Assembly: GCA_023374025.1 (NCBI GenBank)
Contig: SIJG01000016.1
Coordinates: 248,001-312,000 of the forward strand
Direction: 5' to 3'
Source: Heterodera schachtii
Lineage: Eukaryota > Nematoda > Chromadorea > Rhabditida > Heteroderidae
Length of the DNA stretch: 64,000 bases
How positions within the stretch are numbered: the first letter of the stretch is position 1; each line of letters begins with the position of its first letter. Made by a program: the position numbers and the translations under genes. Under the pieces are notes generated by a model. That model searched no databases, was not told the DNA's origin, and saw only the letters and a list, made by a program, of their open reading frames with translations. Below are positions 11,977 through 23,891 of this stretch, in pieces.

Positions 11977-14456
11977 CCACCGCAACCGCCGGTTTGGCAT
12001 AAAAAAATAATTTTAGGCTAATATTTAAAAAAAAAAAGTATATATGTATATATCATATAGAAATATGAATTTATACTTGAACTTTTTTGATGCTAAAAAT
12101 TGTTAAATTTTGAAATCTAAAAATGCCGAAATATTTTTTGTTCATTTTTAAAAAAATATGCAAATTTTTTTACAAAAAAATAAATTCGATTACAAACTTT
12201 CGTGTTGTGTGTTCGTCATCTTAAAACAAAATTTCATTGAGAGATTCTTACATACTTTAGAATAATATTGCAGTGTTTAACAAATTACCATATTAGTGCC
12301 GCCGCTTTTCAATGATTTCATTTGGCTTTGAGGCGCGGCTCAAATTTTAAAATTTAAAAAATTTTTTTATTAAAGCTCACCATTTGGGGTTTTAGTGATG
12401 CAAAGAAACAGAAATACCAGTAGAAGAAATAATTTATTCATTCTGAAAACAAGTCTCTATGACTTTTTGTTTTAAATAATTTATATAATATTTTTCTCGA
12501 TTTTTTATGAAAATTTACTTTTCTCTCCCCGAGGGTCGGGGGGAAAAACCCAATTGAAAATATTCAAATAACAATTTTAAATCAATTAATGAAATAAAAA
12601 TAATAAAAGAAATAAAATGATTCAATAAAATGGAATGAACTTGCAAATATTGGACTCGAGAATGAAAAAAGTGAAACTTTTGCGACAGAAAATGAAAATA
12701 TTTTTTTTGTAAAAATGTTACTGCGTCGTAATTCGCCACTTGAAGAAACTCACAGTAAAGACAAAATGAGAAAATTGGAAAATTGATTTTGATAAAACAC
12801 AGCAACAATTAAATTTGGGTACGGATATTCCATCATTAGTGCTGCTAATTGCATTTAAATTATTATTTTTTCCTGGATTACATATTATACATGCTAAGAT
12901 ATTTTTATGTTTGCCAACAAAAATTTGTTTTGCCTTTTTCGGGCTTTTCGTGCCTTAAATGCCTTTTTTGGCATTTCGCAGTTTTGGTGCCTTTTTTGGC
13001 GTTTTTTTCCCGATTTTGGATCCTTTTTTGACGTTTTTTCCGGAAAATTCCATTAAAAATGGAATAAAATCGGGAAAATACACCCTTAAGAAATGACTTG
13101 AAAAATTTCAGAAAATACACCACTAAGAATTGAAAAATTTTCTCAAAAATTGATCGCCAAAATTCATTTTTTTCATGATAAAAAAATTTTCCTTATTATC
13201 CGAACTTTAAAAATAAATAAAAATTATTTTTTATGTTTACAAAAGCCAATCATTAGGGGATTAAAAAAAGCATCAAGACCGAGATCGAATAACGTGAGGA
13301 AATTTGCAAAAATGGTACTGATTGGGAGAGATTTGAGAGTCAATATTTCGCCTGAAGGAATACTCTGCCTTTCACTTATTTTTCGGCATTTTCTTTACTG
13401 AAAATTCAAATTTGCCTTAGAAGGTGCAAAAAAGTTACAAAAAGATCCAAAAATAAGAAAAACTCATAAAAAGCATGCTAAAATGCTTTCAAGTCATTTT
13501 AATGCCATTTTGAGGTAGCAGAAAAAAACGCATTCGACTTAAATTCCTAGCACTAGTAACCATCAAAAAATTTTAGTCTGATTTGTCGATACTTTGTCCT
13601 ATCTGATGACACTTGTCGAAAAGATCGCTACGCATCAATATAACCTGAAAAAGCTGCTTATGCGTTCGTTTATGCGTTTTATGCCTAGTTTTAAGGATTT
13701 TTGCGTTATTTTTCTGCCACTTTTTCACCGTATTTTTGGGTTGGTTATTTGAGAATAATTAAAGATTTCATTTTTGTTGCAAAATGTAATAAAAAGATTT
13801 TAAATTTGCACTATATATTTTTGAATTTTAATATGAGCACCCAATCTGTGTTATTCCGCTCTCAATTAATTAATTACTTTTTTTTATCAATTTTGAAAAT
13901 TAAAATTAATCTAAGAAAGTGCTTTTAATATTGCAAATAACAAATAAATACAATTAAGCAAAGACTGCATTAAAAAGTAATTTCAATTTTCTGTTTTCCA
14001 AATGTCAGACAAAAGAAAGGTTGGCCAGCAGAAACCCGTGGAGTTTCGGAACCAAATTTTGTTGATGGATAAATTATAAAAAGGTCATCGGCAGATCTTC
14101 AACAAAATTAAGTAGTTTTAGGAAAACAATAAATTTTAAGTAACATAAATTCTCAATATTATGGGTTTCTAATAAAAAAATGAAAACATTGCTTTTGAAT
14201 GTTTTTTTAATTTTGAGATAAATTTATTTTCTAAAATTAAAGGCTTCATTTACCACGTTTTGTATTTGCTTTTTATACAAATTAAATTGTTAAAAAGAAT
14301 TATGAAATAATTTTATCTTCTATTTTTTTCTTTGCTCCATTTTGATACTTTACATGATCGATAAATTATTATAAAAAAAGTGAATTGGTAAAACAAAAAA
14401 AAAAAATAAACATAAATTAATCATAAATATTTTTTACTCCATTGACACCTAACAAG
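11977..14456. other. Non-coding AT-rich stretch
   Basis: No gene is supported. 12920-13110 contains repeated GCCTTTTTTGGC/TTTTTTGACG-type blocks and a CACCCTTAAGAAATGA segment related to sequences near 2.4 kb and 58.7 kb. Other frames are short and AT-rich. Confidence 0.5.
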
Positions 14457-15500
14457 GGTGCTATGTCGTTATATAAAAAAACCATCAAATGAAAATTTTC
14501 AACAAAAAATCAGCTGAGGTCAACTCAGCTGACAGACAATTCAGCTGAAGGGACAATTCGGCTGATCGACAACTCAGCCGTACAATAAAAATTTTTACAA
14601 AATAAAGCATAAGCTCAAGCCTAGGCCCAAGCAAGCCTAAGCTTAGGCCTAGCCTAAGTCATTATACGAGTTGTCTGTGTACAAGTTGTCATGACACCTC
14701 GTAAAGCTGAGTTGTCTGTCAGCTGAGTTGTCCTCGGCTGACTGATCCTGACGCGCAAAAAACTACCATAACTTTGTCTAAGTTAACCAAATTAATCATT
14801 ATTGGTATCATTCGACGTGTTGCGACTTTTGCGCCGCGAAATTTGCGCCTTGGACATTTGCGCCTCGACACTTGCGCCGCCCAGTAAAAATGGATATTTA
14901 CTGCCCTCAGTCAAAAAAATATTTTTAAAATAATGTTTCCAACAAGTTTGAACAGAGTAATGGCCAAATGTATCTAAAGAACCAGGTTTTCAGACATTTT
15001 TGGTTATAAGTTTTTTGAAACTTAGCCAAATTTTTTGAAATTTTCCAGGCTAGTAGAAAACTCTTCGAGCTATCGAATTATATCAAAATTTCTTATTTTT
15101 GTTGATTCTAAGGAAATTTTGATAATCAAAATTATTTTAACTCTATTAAAAAAATTTTCGTTATAATGTTTAGATTTTTATTTTCTGATAGATTTAACTG
15201 CTTTCTATTAACCTGCAAAATTTCACAAAATTTGCCTAAGTTCCAAAAAAGTTATGACTAAGATGTCTGAAAACCTGGTTCCGTAAGTACTTTTGTCCAT
15301 AACTTTGTTCAAACTTGATGAAATTTTTTGAGATTTACATTAGCTAATAGAGAACTGTTAGGGCTATCGAAAATTATCAAGATTAAAAATTTGGTTGATT
15401 TTTAAGAAAAGTTATGCGTAGTTTTTTGTTGAAAATTTTCATTTGATGGTTTTTTATTCAACGGCCCTTACTGATGGTTTTTATATGACGATTCAGCACC
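14457..15500. mobile_element. Foldback element, family B (copy 2), with nested insertion
   Basis: The ends GGTGCTATGTCGTTATATAA and GACGATTCAGCACC match copy 1, and the flanks (CTAACAAG at 14449-14456, CTACGAAG at 15501-15508) look like a diverged 8-bp target duplication. Compared with copy 1 it carries about 300 extra bases near the left end: palindromic CAGCTGA/TCAGCTG blocks (14508-14750) and a TTGCGCC-rich segment (14834-14882) ending GCCGCCCAGT. The latter resembles the minisatellites at 41.1 and 42.0 kb. Confidence 0.75.
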
Positions 15501-15509
15501 CTACGAAGG

Positions 15510-16420
15510 ATTTTCGATATTTTATATATTCACCAAATCTTTTTAATTATTATTATTTTATTTGCATTAAAACGAAAAATAAAAAATTATTTTCTGTCTC
15601 TCACTTCTTAAAAATGATTTTACTTTGGCGAATCAATTACATTTACTAACATTGGTCTGAGCTTCTAGAAGATGCACTTTTATAAGCATTTGTTCATTTC
15701 GGCACCCCAAAAGACCGATTATTTTGAAATAATTCTATGAATTAAATTTTAATTCATTTGAATAGTTTTTCAGATTTAATGAATTTTTTTAATTTTTTCA
15801 TTATATTTTTTTAGTTTTTTTTACGAAAGATGCATTAAATTTTAGAAAAAATTTTTAATATCAAAATATTTGGCTTTTTTACTTGTACCCATTTCACAAT
15901 TTATTTCCAAATAAAAATTTTTTCTCCCCTCGCGCAAATTTTCCAACGGACAGAACAATCAATTAAACAGCATTTTTGGCATCCCATTTTCTGTCCTCCA
16001 TGGCAAATTTTTTTCACGTACACTTTTCTGGTGGATTTGATTAGCGATCACTTTCATTTGTACGCAAACATTCAAAAGATCCGAATCACTCCCCCCCCCC
16101 CCCACCAATGGCACTTTCTTTTTACCCATTCATTCATTCGCAAATATAAGCCTATTTATTGGACCTTCTCAATTTATTGAGCATTAAAAAATTGGCATTG
16201 ACTGAAATTTAAAAAAAAAAAATTGTATTTAATATTTTTAAGGTTTTTTCTAATTTACTTTTTCTCTTGGGTAATTTTGGGCACTTTATCCATTGACAAA
16301 TACTGTAATTGACTTTTTAATAATTTAGGGAATTTAAAGCAATTGCAATTCCATTTCCTATTTATGATGCAAAATTATTTTCTGTTACCTCTTTTGCCCC
16401 TTTACCATGACAATGGGCTC
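15510..16420. other. Non-coding stretch
   Basis: Nothing supported as a gene. There is a C-run at about 16090-16102. The last part is upstream of the integrase-like gene. Confidence 0.5.
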
Positions 16421-16426
16421 AGAATA

Positions 16427-18236
16427 ATGCACGAAAAACTGAGAAACCCAATTTTGGAACACTTTGACGCAACTGCAAAATGCCATTGGAAAAGAAAAAG
16501 AAGCGAGGTAAAAATGGAAATATAAAATGAACAAAATAAAATCAAAAACAAAATTAAAAATTAAGTTTAATAATAAAAACAAAAAATAAAAATTTAATTA
16601 AAGGGATCAAAAAATGAATACGATACAGTCGAATGGCACAATGGAAAACGTGGAACTAAGCAAAAAATGTACGAATTTGGTCGTGATGGCCAACAAAACG
16701 GGGAAGCAAAATCCGAGAAAACAATTGGAAAGAAAAAAACGAACCAAACGAATTGGAATTAGATTTTCTGGAAAACTTTGGTGTTGGAGAGCAAAAAAAT
16801 GTAAAAAAATATTATAAATAAATAATGAATAGGGCCGGTTTTTATACTTTAAAAATGTTGTTAAGCGGCTTTTGAGTTTTAGGGCACATTTAAAAGGGAT
16901 TTCACTAAGAGCCTATAAATTAGAGTAGTACGGGACCGGGACCTGGTACTGAAAAACACAGACAACTGAGTACCGAAGTCCCGGTTTTCACGAGTTTTGA
17001 CCGGGATCGGGAAAAGTCCCGGTTTCTTCCCGGTTTTCCCAGCCAAAAAGTCCCGGTTTTGCCCAAATTCACGGTCCCGTACTACCCTACTATAAATCTG
17101 AACGAAATGCTGATCTTTTTTGGCATTTTGCCCAAATTTCTCTATAAATAAAATAAATGCCAAACTATGTCCCTTTTATTAACCAATTTTAAGCAGGTAA
17201 AATTGGAACTTAAGTCTTTTTCCCTTCTTAGGTCCAATTTTGGTCGTTTTTAGACCAACAAAATAAGTTAAAAAATTAAACAAAAAATTCATTTTAAGGC
17301 ACAAAAAAGTGCTTACATGAGAGAATGGCACGACAAATATTTGGCGGACATGGAAAAAGTGTTGGGACAGAAGCGAACTCAGCCGAGAAATCTGTTGACG
17401 GAGCAAAAGTATAAAAGTCTAATGGAAAAAGTGAAGGTAAATAAAAATAATAATAAATAATAAAAAGATAAAAAAGTTAGTTATAAAGGCACAAAAAATA
17501 TAATCCAAAAAGAGACAAAAAAATAAAACAATTTAAATATGAATCAAAAAATAATAAAAACAATAAATAATTTAAAATTTTAGTTTGCCGAAAGCATTCA
17601 CAAAACTAATGGCCAAGTGCCGAAGCATTTGAACAGCATATTGAAAAAGTACCGAATTGCCTTGGTGAATGGACCCAGCGGAGGTGAGTCTTTGGGGGGA
17701 CAAACTTAAAAAATTTAGAATTTTTATGGGATTAAACCCTAAATGGATTCCGGACTTTCGATCAAAAAAGGGTATTAAAGACAAAAAATTCACTGACAGA
17801 TTGTCGGACGCGCTCATATCCCCATAAATTGGACGGGGTCAGATTGTCATAAACCCATTAGCTTTCTACGATTCATTTGGGCCTAAGCCTAACATTTTTC
17901 AGAAATGGCCGGGAATTATCTTGTCGAGAATGGCACCGGACGAATCATTGCCAGTGTTGCACATTTGTTCAATGTCCTGCACAAATACCATTTGCTCACA
18001 GGCCACAGACGAAGCATTTCAATGTTCAATGCGGTGAAAAAAGAAGTGAAAAATGAATATAAATAATTTAAATTAAATCCGAAATTTTAAATAATTTTAA
18101 ATTTTCCCTACAGTATGCCAACATTACGGTCGAAAGCATTATCACTTTTCTGTCGGGCTGCCAAGAATGCAAAACAGGGACCAAAAACGAACGACGGATG
18201 GCCACTCTGGTGAAGTCATATGAGCACAAAACACGG
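16427..18236 (+). CDS. Integrase-like protein with HHCC-type zinc-binding segment (KRBA2-like)
   Basis: Later exons are well supported: 17299-17436, 17584-17683, 17903-18045 and 18114-18236, all phase-consistent. They encode QPRNLLTEQKYKSLMEKVK, LNSILKKYRIALVNG, a His-rich segment (VLHKYHLLTGHRRSISMFNA) and VKKE joined to YANITVESIITFLSGCQECK. H-x4-H ... C-x2-C, with the KKxYANI-FL--C--C pattern, is typical of the zinc-binding domain before a retroviral-type integrase core in KRBA2-like and other transposon-derived genes. The integrase core itself is not seen, so this is either a truncated transposon gene or a domesticated fragment. Two earlier blocks (16427-16507 and 16604 to about 16795) are coding-like and join in phase, but the second needs a one-base insertion in the A-run at about 16735-16741 to stay open to the AAT|GTAAAA donor. 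The intron near 16.9-17.1 kb holds an inverted repeat. Function on DNA is inferred. Confidence 0.5.
16925..17085. repeat. Inverted repeat with TAGTACGGGACCGGG ends
   Basis: TAGTACGGGACCGGG on the left is mirrored by CGGTCCCGTACTA on the right, with CCCGGTTTT/CGGGAAAAG-rich interior. Related CCCGG/CCGGGA-rich degenerate blocks occur near 28.8 kb and 41.6-41.8 kb. It sits between coding blocks of the integrase-like gene. Confidence 0.5.
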
Positions 18237-18380
18237 GTATATATTTTTTTATTTTTTGGCAAAATTTATGCAGAGAATGCCAATATCGGAAGAAAAAAAT
18301 TAAATTATAATGTCAAAATACTGTATTTAAAATAAAAGCGGCTAATTTGTACTAAAATTGGCACTTATTCAATATCATAG

Positions 18381-18762
18381 TAAAGTTTGGGATGTTCAGA
18401 GAATTGACTACTCGCAATTTTATCGGTTCGGCCCGGATGTGATCGAATGTCGGCACTGTGCCTACCGGCGATGGACCAATTCGACTGGAAAGCCCACAAA
18501 CGCACTGAGGAGCCATTTGAAGAAGTACCATATGAATGTGCTGAAGCAATACCGTATAGCCATTCTGGAGAGAGACGGTGGGCACAGCAAAACGGAGGAC
18601 GAAGAAAGTGACCAAAATGGGGAGAGGGACGACAACGACGATAATCAAAGATTAATGCCAATGCCAACGGAGGACGAAGAAAGTGATCAAAATGGGGGAA
18701 GGGACGACGACGAAGACAATCAAAGATTAATGCCAATGCCAACGGGAGGACGAAGAAAGTGA
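18381..18762 (+). CDS. BED-type zinc-finger exon with acidic tandem repeats
   Basis: Encodes KVWDVQRIDYSQFYRFG, then CRHCAYRRW and ALRSHLKKYH, giving the C-x2-C ... H-x4-H spacing and KVW start of a BED finger, a DNA-binding domain common in hAT transposases and proteins derived from them. After the finger come acidic repeats of 25 residues (TEDEESDQNG-RDD-DDNQRLMPMP). The left edge is uncertain: the CATAG acceptor at 18380 needs an incoming phase 2, while the nearest upstream exon (to 18236) ends in phase 0, so it may be a separate gene or lack an intermediate exon. The frame ends at a TGA after GGRRK because the third repeat has one extra G; without it the acidic frame would continue to a TAA near 18880. 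Confidence 0.5.
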
Positions 18763-18815
18763 TCAAAATGCGGAGGGGGACGACGAAGACAGTCAAAGAA
18801 TAATGCCAACGGAGG
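18591..18815 (+). repeat. 75-bp coding minisatellite
   Basis: Units start at ACGGAGGACGAAGAAAGTGA, with two full 75-bp copies and a shorter, diverged third. The third copy reads ACGGGAGGACG, one base longer than the others at its start. Confidence 0.75.
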
Positions 18816-18889
18816 AGCGGACGGGGCACACAACAGAAGACATACATGGAATGATCAGCTCAGATCAGCAGAGTCAATAAATATCCTCT

Positions 18890-19668
18890 GCTGATACAAA
18901 CTGGAAATTTTTATTTTTTAAATTCATATTTTTAATTGAATATTTGTGATTTTTTTTGCAATAAAAATGCCGTGGAAAAGTTGAAAAGTATTCTGAAAAA
19001 ACAACACATCTTGTTCAAGAGTTTGTCAAAAAGGACCAAATTTTGCGATTTGGGCTAATTTTTTAAATAAAAATTTAAGATTAACTGATTTTATTAAGAA
19101 ATTAGTCGAATTTTTAAAGAAATTTCCCTCTTTTCCCCCTCGCTACGAGGGGGGTGGAGTCCGACTTCCGCCTCCCCCTCCACCCCTAAAAAAATGATGT
19201 TTGACGATGGCCTAACAAAATGTTTATTTTATTCAAAAATAGAGATTTAAATTTTTTTTTGTCTACCGAAAATAATTTTGAATAGATCCAACCGGGGTTG
19301 GGGACAACTTTTGGGTTTGGTTTCCAAAGTTTAAAATTTCGGATATTTTGGATTTCGATCTTTGTTTTCTCCATTGTGTCAAGCTGTCGTTTTACAGTCA
19401 AAGAATGAGATACACAATAAAATTCGTTAAAAATAAAAAATTTTCTGTAAATTTATGTCGTTTGGAATTTTCAAACTTTAAAAAAAACCCGCTACGACAA
19501 AATTTTGCACTTTTTTAAAACAGAAGCAAATAGGTATTTATAATTGCTGTATTGTGAAAAGAAAGGAAATGGTGGAAATTTGTGTGCCTTTTGTTAGGCT
19601 CTCTCCGGTAAGAAAATTGGAAAACCCAAAAAATAAATTTCTTCCCTAAAATATATTTTAAATTTCCA
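18890..19668. other. Non-coding stretch
   Basis: No gene supported. Contains low-complexity AT-rich DNA and a short pyrimidine-rich patch near 19125-19185. Confidence 0.45.
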
Positions 19669-19679
19669 CCATTTATTTG

Positions 19680-20049
19680 GGGGCCAGGCCGTTTTCGTAC
19701 GGGCCGTTTTCGTATGAACACAGGTTTTTGGACTCTAACTTTTTTTTTGCCAACCAAATCCAACATTGTTGATATCATTCGAGAGCCCTTCAGATGCTCT
19801 ATTAGCCTGCAAAATTCCAAAAAATTTCGTCAAGTTTAAAAAAAGTTCGAGCCAAAAAAGTTGGAAAATTTGGTTTTTTGAATTCTTCTGGCCATAAATT
19901 TTTTGAACCTTAACGAAATTTTCCAAATTTTGCAGCACGCTAATAGAGGACACGTAGGGCTATCGAATGATACCAAGAATGTTCGATTTGGTTGACAAAT
20001 AAAAAAGTTATAGCCAAAAACTTGTGCTCGTACGAAAACGACCCCAACC
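19680..20049. mobile_element. Small foldback transposon with target duplication
   Basis: The ends contain GGCCGTTTTCGTATGAACAC and its inverted counterpart GTGCTCGTACGAAAACGACC, with long imperfect inverted arms and no ORF. CATTTATTTG flanks both sides (19670-19679 and 20050-20059), consistent with an 8-10-bp target-site duplication. Interior blocks resemble those of family B (GCTCTATTAGCCTGCAAAAT). Confidence 0.75.
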
Positions 20050-20772
20050 CATTTATTTGCGTTAAAAAAAGGCAAAAGTAGTTTACATATTTATATTTAA
20101 AGCCTGGGGATTATCGAAAAAGGAATTTGGATAATGGGACATAAAAAAACAAAGTAGGGACAGTCCGCATCAAAATCTCAATTTTTCCCACGAAAGGCCT
20201 ATCGGCTGCCGAACTCCGAAGCCATTCATTAATATTTTAACATTCAAAGTAAAAATCACAATAATTGCTTATTTTTTACCAAAATAAATTTTTAACTTTG
20301 GTTTGTGCCTCAATTCTTAAAAGAAAATTGAATAAAGTGAAAAATTTTTGCGCTGCGGCACTCCCAAGCCAAAACCCTGGGACCGTCTCTATTAAAAATC
20401 AGCGAAAGTTTAAGTGAAACAAAATTTAGGCAGAGAAAAGGGCACTACACAATGGTGATTATGTTTAAACAGATTTATGATGATATAACTCTGATAATTT
20501 GATGTGATGATGATGATTGGACAATGAGCAAGGGAACACAACAAAAACAGAGAGAGGAGAGAGAGAGAGAGCAAACGCAAAACATACACAAAAAATGATC
20601 AATCAATCAGTCAGAACAATTTGGCAATATTTATCGTTCAGCAGGCATTTTTGGGGGGGGGGGGGGAAACTCGCTTTTTGGGTGATGATGGCCAAACAAA
20701 ACATTAAAATAGTCAATCCAATCAATCAGTAAGCAGTCGGTGTTCTGACGGCCTGCGCTGCGAGGCCTTTCT

Positions 20773-22960
20773 TTAGGTGTACAGGTGACGGCATGCGGAG
20801 CAACGACGACGGAACGCCAGCGGGATGAAGAGGAGCAGAACAAGGCCGAACGGGAACGAAATGATGGAGAAGATGAGCAGACAGCAGAGGCCTGTAATGA
20901 GGAAAAATGGGCAATCAATCAATGAATGGACAAAGATGAGCGACCGAACAATACCGAAAAATTTTTAATGAAATTTGTTCGCTCTGTCGAGAATTTTTGT
21001 ATTTTAAACTTTAATCGAAAAAGCATGGAATTGAATTCTAAAAAATTGAACAAATACACCACAAAAAAGTAAAAAAAAAAAAAATTCCCAAAAATTAAGA
21101 AAAATCGTTTATTTATTTATTTTGAAATTTTCGTAGGTGTATTTGATTGACTGTTCCCTTTACCGATGGCACCATATTCCATTTGTGGCACCGATAAAAT
21201 TTATAAAATTTGATGCTCTCCACAAAAACTCACAGCAATAATCCGTCTCGGATCGGACGACGCCATGCTGAAAGGAAAAGAAAAATGAACACAATGTTAA
21301 ACGGGGAGAAGAGATGTGCTTTGGCCGGTGGTGGTACCAGCGGAAAATTTGCAGTTTTTGTGAATTTTGCTAATGGAAAATGTGTATAATCTCATTGTAT
21401 TGACTGGAGCACCAATTGTTTAAAAGCAATAATTTTTAACTGCTTGATCATTCTGAAAAAATGCCATTACTCTGGCACCAGAAACAGAAATGTTTAGGGG
21501 CAAATATAATTAAAATATATTTTTTTAATTTCACATTTAGTAAATTTCTCAGAATGTAGGGGAGGTGCAATGTCCCAAATTATAGTAAACAAGAAAAAAC
21601 GCACCGTACAATGGGCGCACGGATTGGTGCGCACCGGCGCCTGCTGGCGCACCTCAGCGGGCACGACGGTGGTGGTGCTGACAATTGTCGGCATTGGAGC
21701 GGCAGCTGTAAAAATGGGGCAACATCATGCATTGCGTTGCGCAAAGAATGAGCAGCAATTAGGCATTTTTTGGTTTTTTGAGCCAAAAGACCGCGTAACC
21801 AGCGGAAAAAAGCGGAGGGGTTACCACAAAAACTTTTTCCGGTCTATTAAAAAAATTTTTTTTGATTGGGGTGAAAGGAATTTTTCCAAGCGGCGCCTGT
21901 AGGACCAACCGAACCCGCTTTTTCAGATATGAAAAGCCGCACCTAAAAAAGTAAAGAAAAGCAAAAAAATCGCCAAATTCCATGGTTCGACCCAATTGCA
22001 ATTTTGGGTGCCAGTTGATTTTCTCACCGACCCTCCCCTCCAAAAAGCTTTGCCACATTTGTTACAGGATTTTTTTTGTTGGGTGCTTTCCAATTAGCAA
22101 ACAAAAATGCCACTCACGCATCACATAAATGGGTGCGCCATTGTTGCCCAAGTGCGGCATGTGCGCAGCGACAGTGCCCACGGGAATGTTGGGCGGGAAA
22201 GTGTTCGGCTGGTAGACGGGGTAAGGCGGCGCGGGGGGCACCGGCGGATAGTTGATGGCCTCCTGCAAAACAATTTTGGGGCATTGCAACAAATTTAGCG
22301 CCTATAAAAACAGTGAGACAGACAAAAGGCAATTTCTGCCATTTAGACCCAAAATTTAATTTTTGTGTTATGTAAAAAAATTTTGACCGCTGTAATCGAG
22401 AGTGAATGTCGGAGGCAAACCCAACGAGGAATCCCTAAAGGTCGCTTGGCAGCAATTTTTTTTTCAAAAAATACGCTAAAAAATCATTTGTTGTTCGCGA
22501 AATTCCGAAAAGATGAGCAAATTCATGGCCATTTACAAACTCGTTTTTTTTTTTGAATTCGAGTACGGTGTTCAGGATTGAGTACTTTCGGTTTTTGTCC
22601 AACATCTCAAAAAGACGAAAAAAGTCGCGTGGAAAGCAATTTAGCGCGCGCCGCCGCCACATTGCGGAGCATAAATACCAAAATCGGAATCAAAATTCAT
22701 CAAATATGTTCATATTGCGTTTTTTGCAGTCCTCGCGCCAAGTTCTTTCCACTCGACTTTTTTAAAATTTGGAGGCGTATATAAGATACCAAAACCGAAA
22801 AGTACCGGAATTGTGAAAGACATACAATCCCAAAATTGCCAAAAAAAAAATAAAAATAAACATTGTATGGCGGCGGTGGAGGATGCTGCTGTGATTGGCT
22901 ATGTTGCTGCGGTTCGGCATCACCAGTGGCGGCACCCTGCACATGGGTGACCGTCTCGCG
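20773..22960 (-). CDS. LITAF-domain protein with Pro-rich PPxY N-terminus
   Basis: Minus-strand exons in transcript order are 22862-22960, 22118-22262, 21605-21705, 21234-21267 and 20773-20891, all phase-consistent. A tiny first exon at 23268-23279 (MEQP) is possible but weak. The product has a Gln/Pro-rich N-terminus with PPPPPYN and APPYPVYQPN, then NPCAHCTHGVVRSE, a hydrophobic segment (LLIFSIISFPFGLVLLLFIP) and CSACRHLYT at the C-terminus. C-x2-C, a membrane-inserting hydrophobic run and C-x2-C is the layout of the LITAF (SIMPLE-like) domain, whose members sit on the cytosolic face of late endosomes/lysosomes; PPxY motifs bind Nedd4-type WW domains. The role is inferred from the family. 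The spacing between the two Cys pairs is short relative to vertebrate LITAF, and the usual HxCPxCG is reduced to CSAC. Introns are 338-600 nt here. Confidence 0.7.
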
Positions 22961-23539
22961 CTAAAATGCAATGTAATGAATGAAAGACACAAAGCAATTG
23001 AGGCGGACAGAGGGAGGGCCCAACATTTTTGAATTTGGGAAGACTTGGAACAATCGCTCCCGAACCTGGTGCCGTAAGCCGGGTGTATGCCCGATTTTCG
23101 TCCCTTTCGCCACAAAATATGTCCGGTGACAATTTCTTCACATACATATTTAGAATAAGGTAGGGAGGGAAGCTTTGCTTTTCTAGCATTTTGTTAACTT
23201 GGCATGATTATGCTTCGCAATCAGCGAAAACAAAAGTCTAAACAATTGGTTGGTTGTGCTGTCTGACCGGCTGTTCCATCGGTGGCGCGGTGGGAGGAAC
23301 ACATGCCGATGGTGGAGAAACTGTGCCGTAATGATTGTTGTTTTTCATTTTATCTCAATAAAAAAAGAGAGTGCGTTTTACCTGGAAATGAAAAATGGGG
23401 TAAACTCAAAACTCAATCCATCATGCCCAACTCATACATACATGAACAAAAAATGTCACGACGCTGACCGCGCAATGCATGAATGGTTCAAAAACGAGGG
23501 CATGGGTGGGTTGAATTTGGATTGGTTGGGTATGACTCA

Positions 23540-23760
23540 TGAATAAATTTTCGATTATGATGTCACTATCGGTCACAGAAATCACTATTTTGGCAACTTC
23601 GTCACTATAGTTAAAAATCACTATTTTGGCAACTTCGTCACTAAATATTTAAAAATAATTATTTTGGCGTTTTGTCAATTTTTTCACTATTTCGGCATTT
23701 TTTGGAAAATTCCCTAACACCCAGTTAACTATTTCGAGATTTTTAGTCACTAAAATTCCA
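23540..23760. repeat. Dispersed TCACTATTTTGG repeat, copy 2
   Basis: Repeats of ATCACTATTTTGGCAACTTC and CGTCACTA, ending AGTTAACTATTTCGAGATTT. Same block order as 2225-2715. It lies upstream of the YxTL gene. Confidence 0.55.
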
Positions 23761-23891
23761 ATCCCTACTTATATACCTACACATTAAAAGGAATTCTTTC
23801 CATTTTTTTTTGTTCGTATTTTTTTGGTTCCAAAATGTTTATATAAGCAGGCTTTTTTTCCCCCTCTCAGCATAATTTCCGTGTCCCAATA

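Noticed and set aside
20726..20914. Alternative frame across the last LITAF exon
   Set aside because: The frame giving LLIFSIISFPFGLVLLLF and CSAC is hydrophobic in the right place and phase-consistent; the alternative is not.
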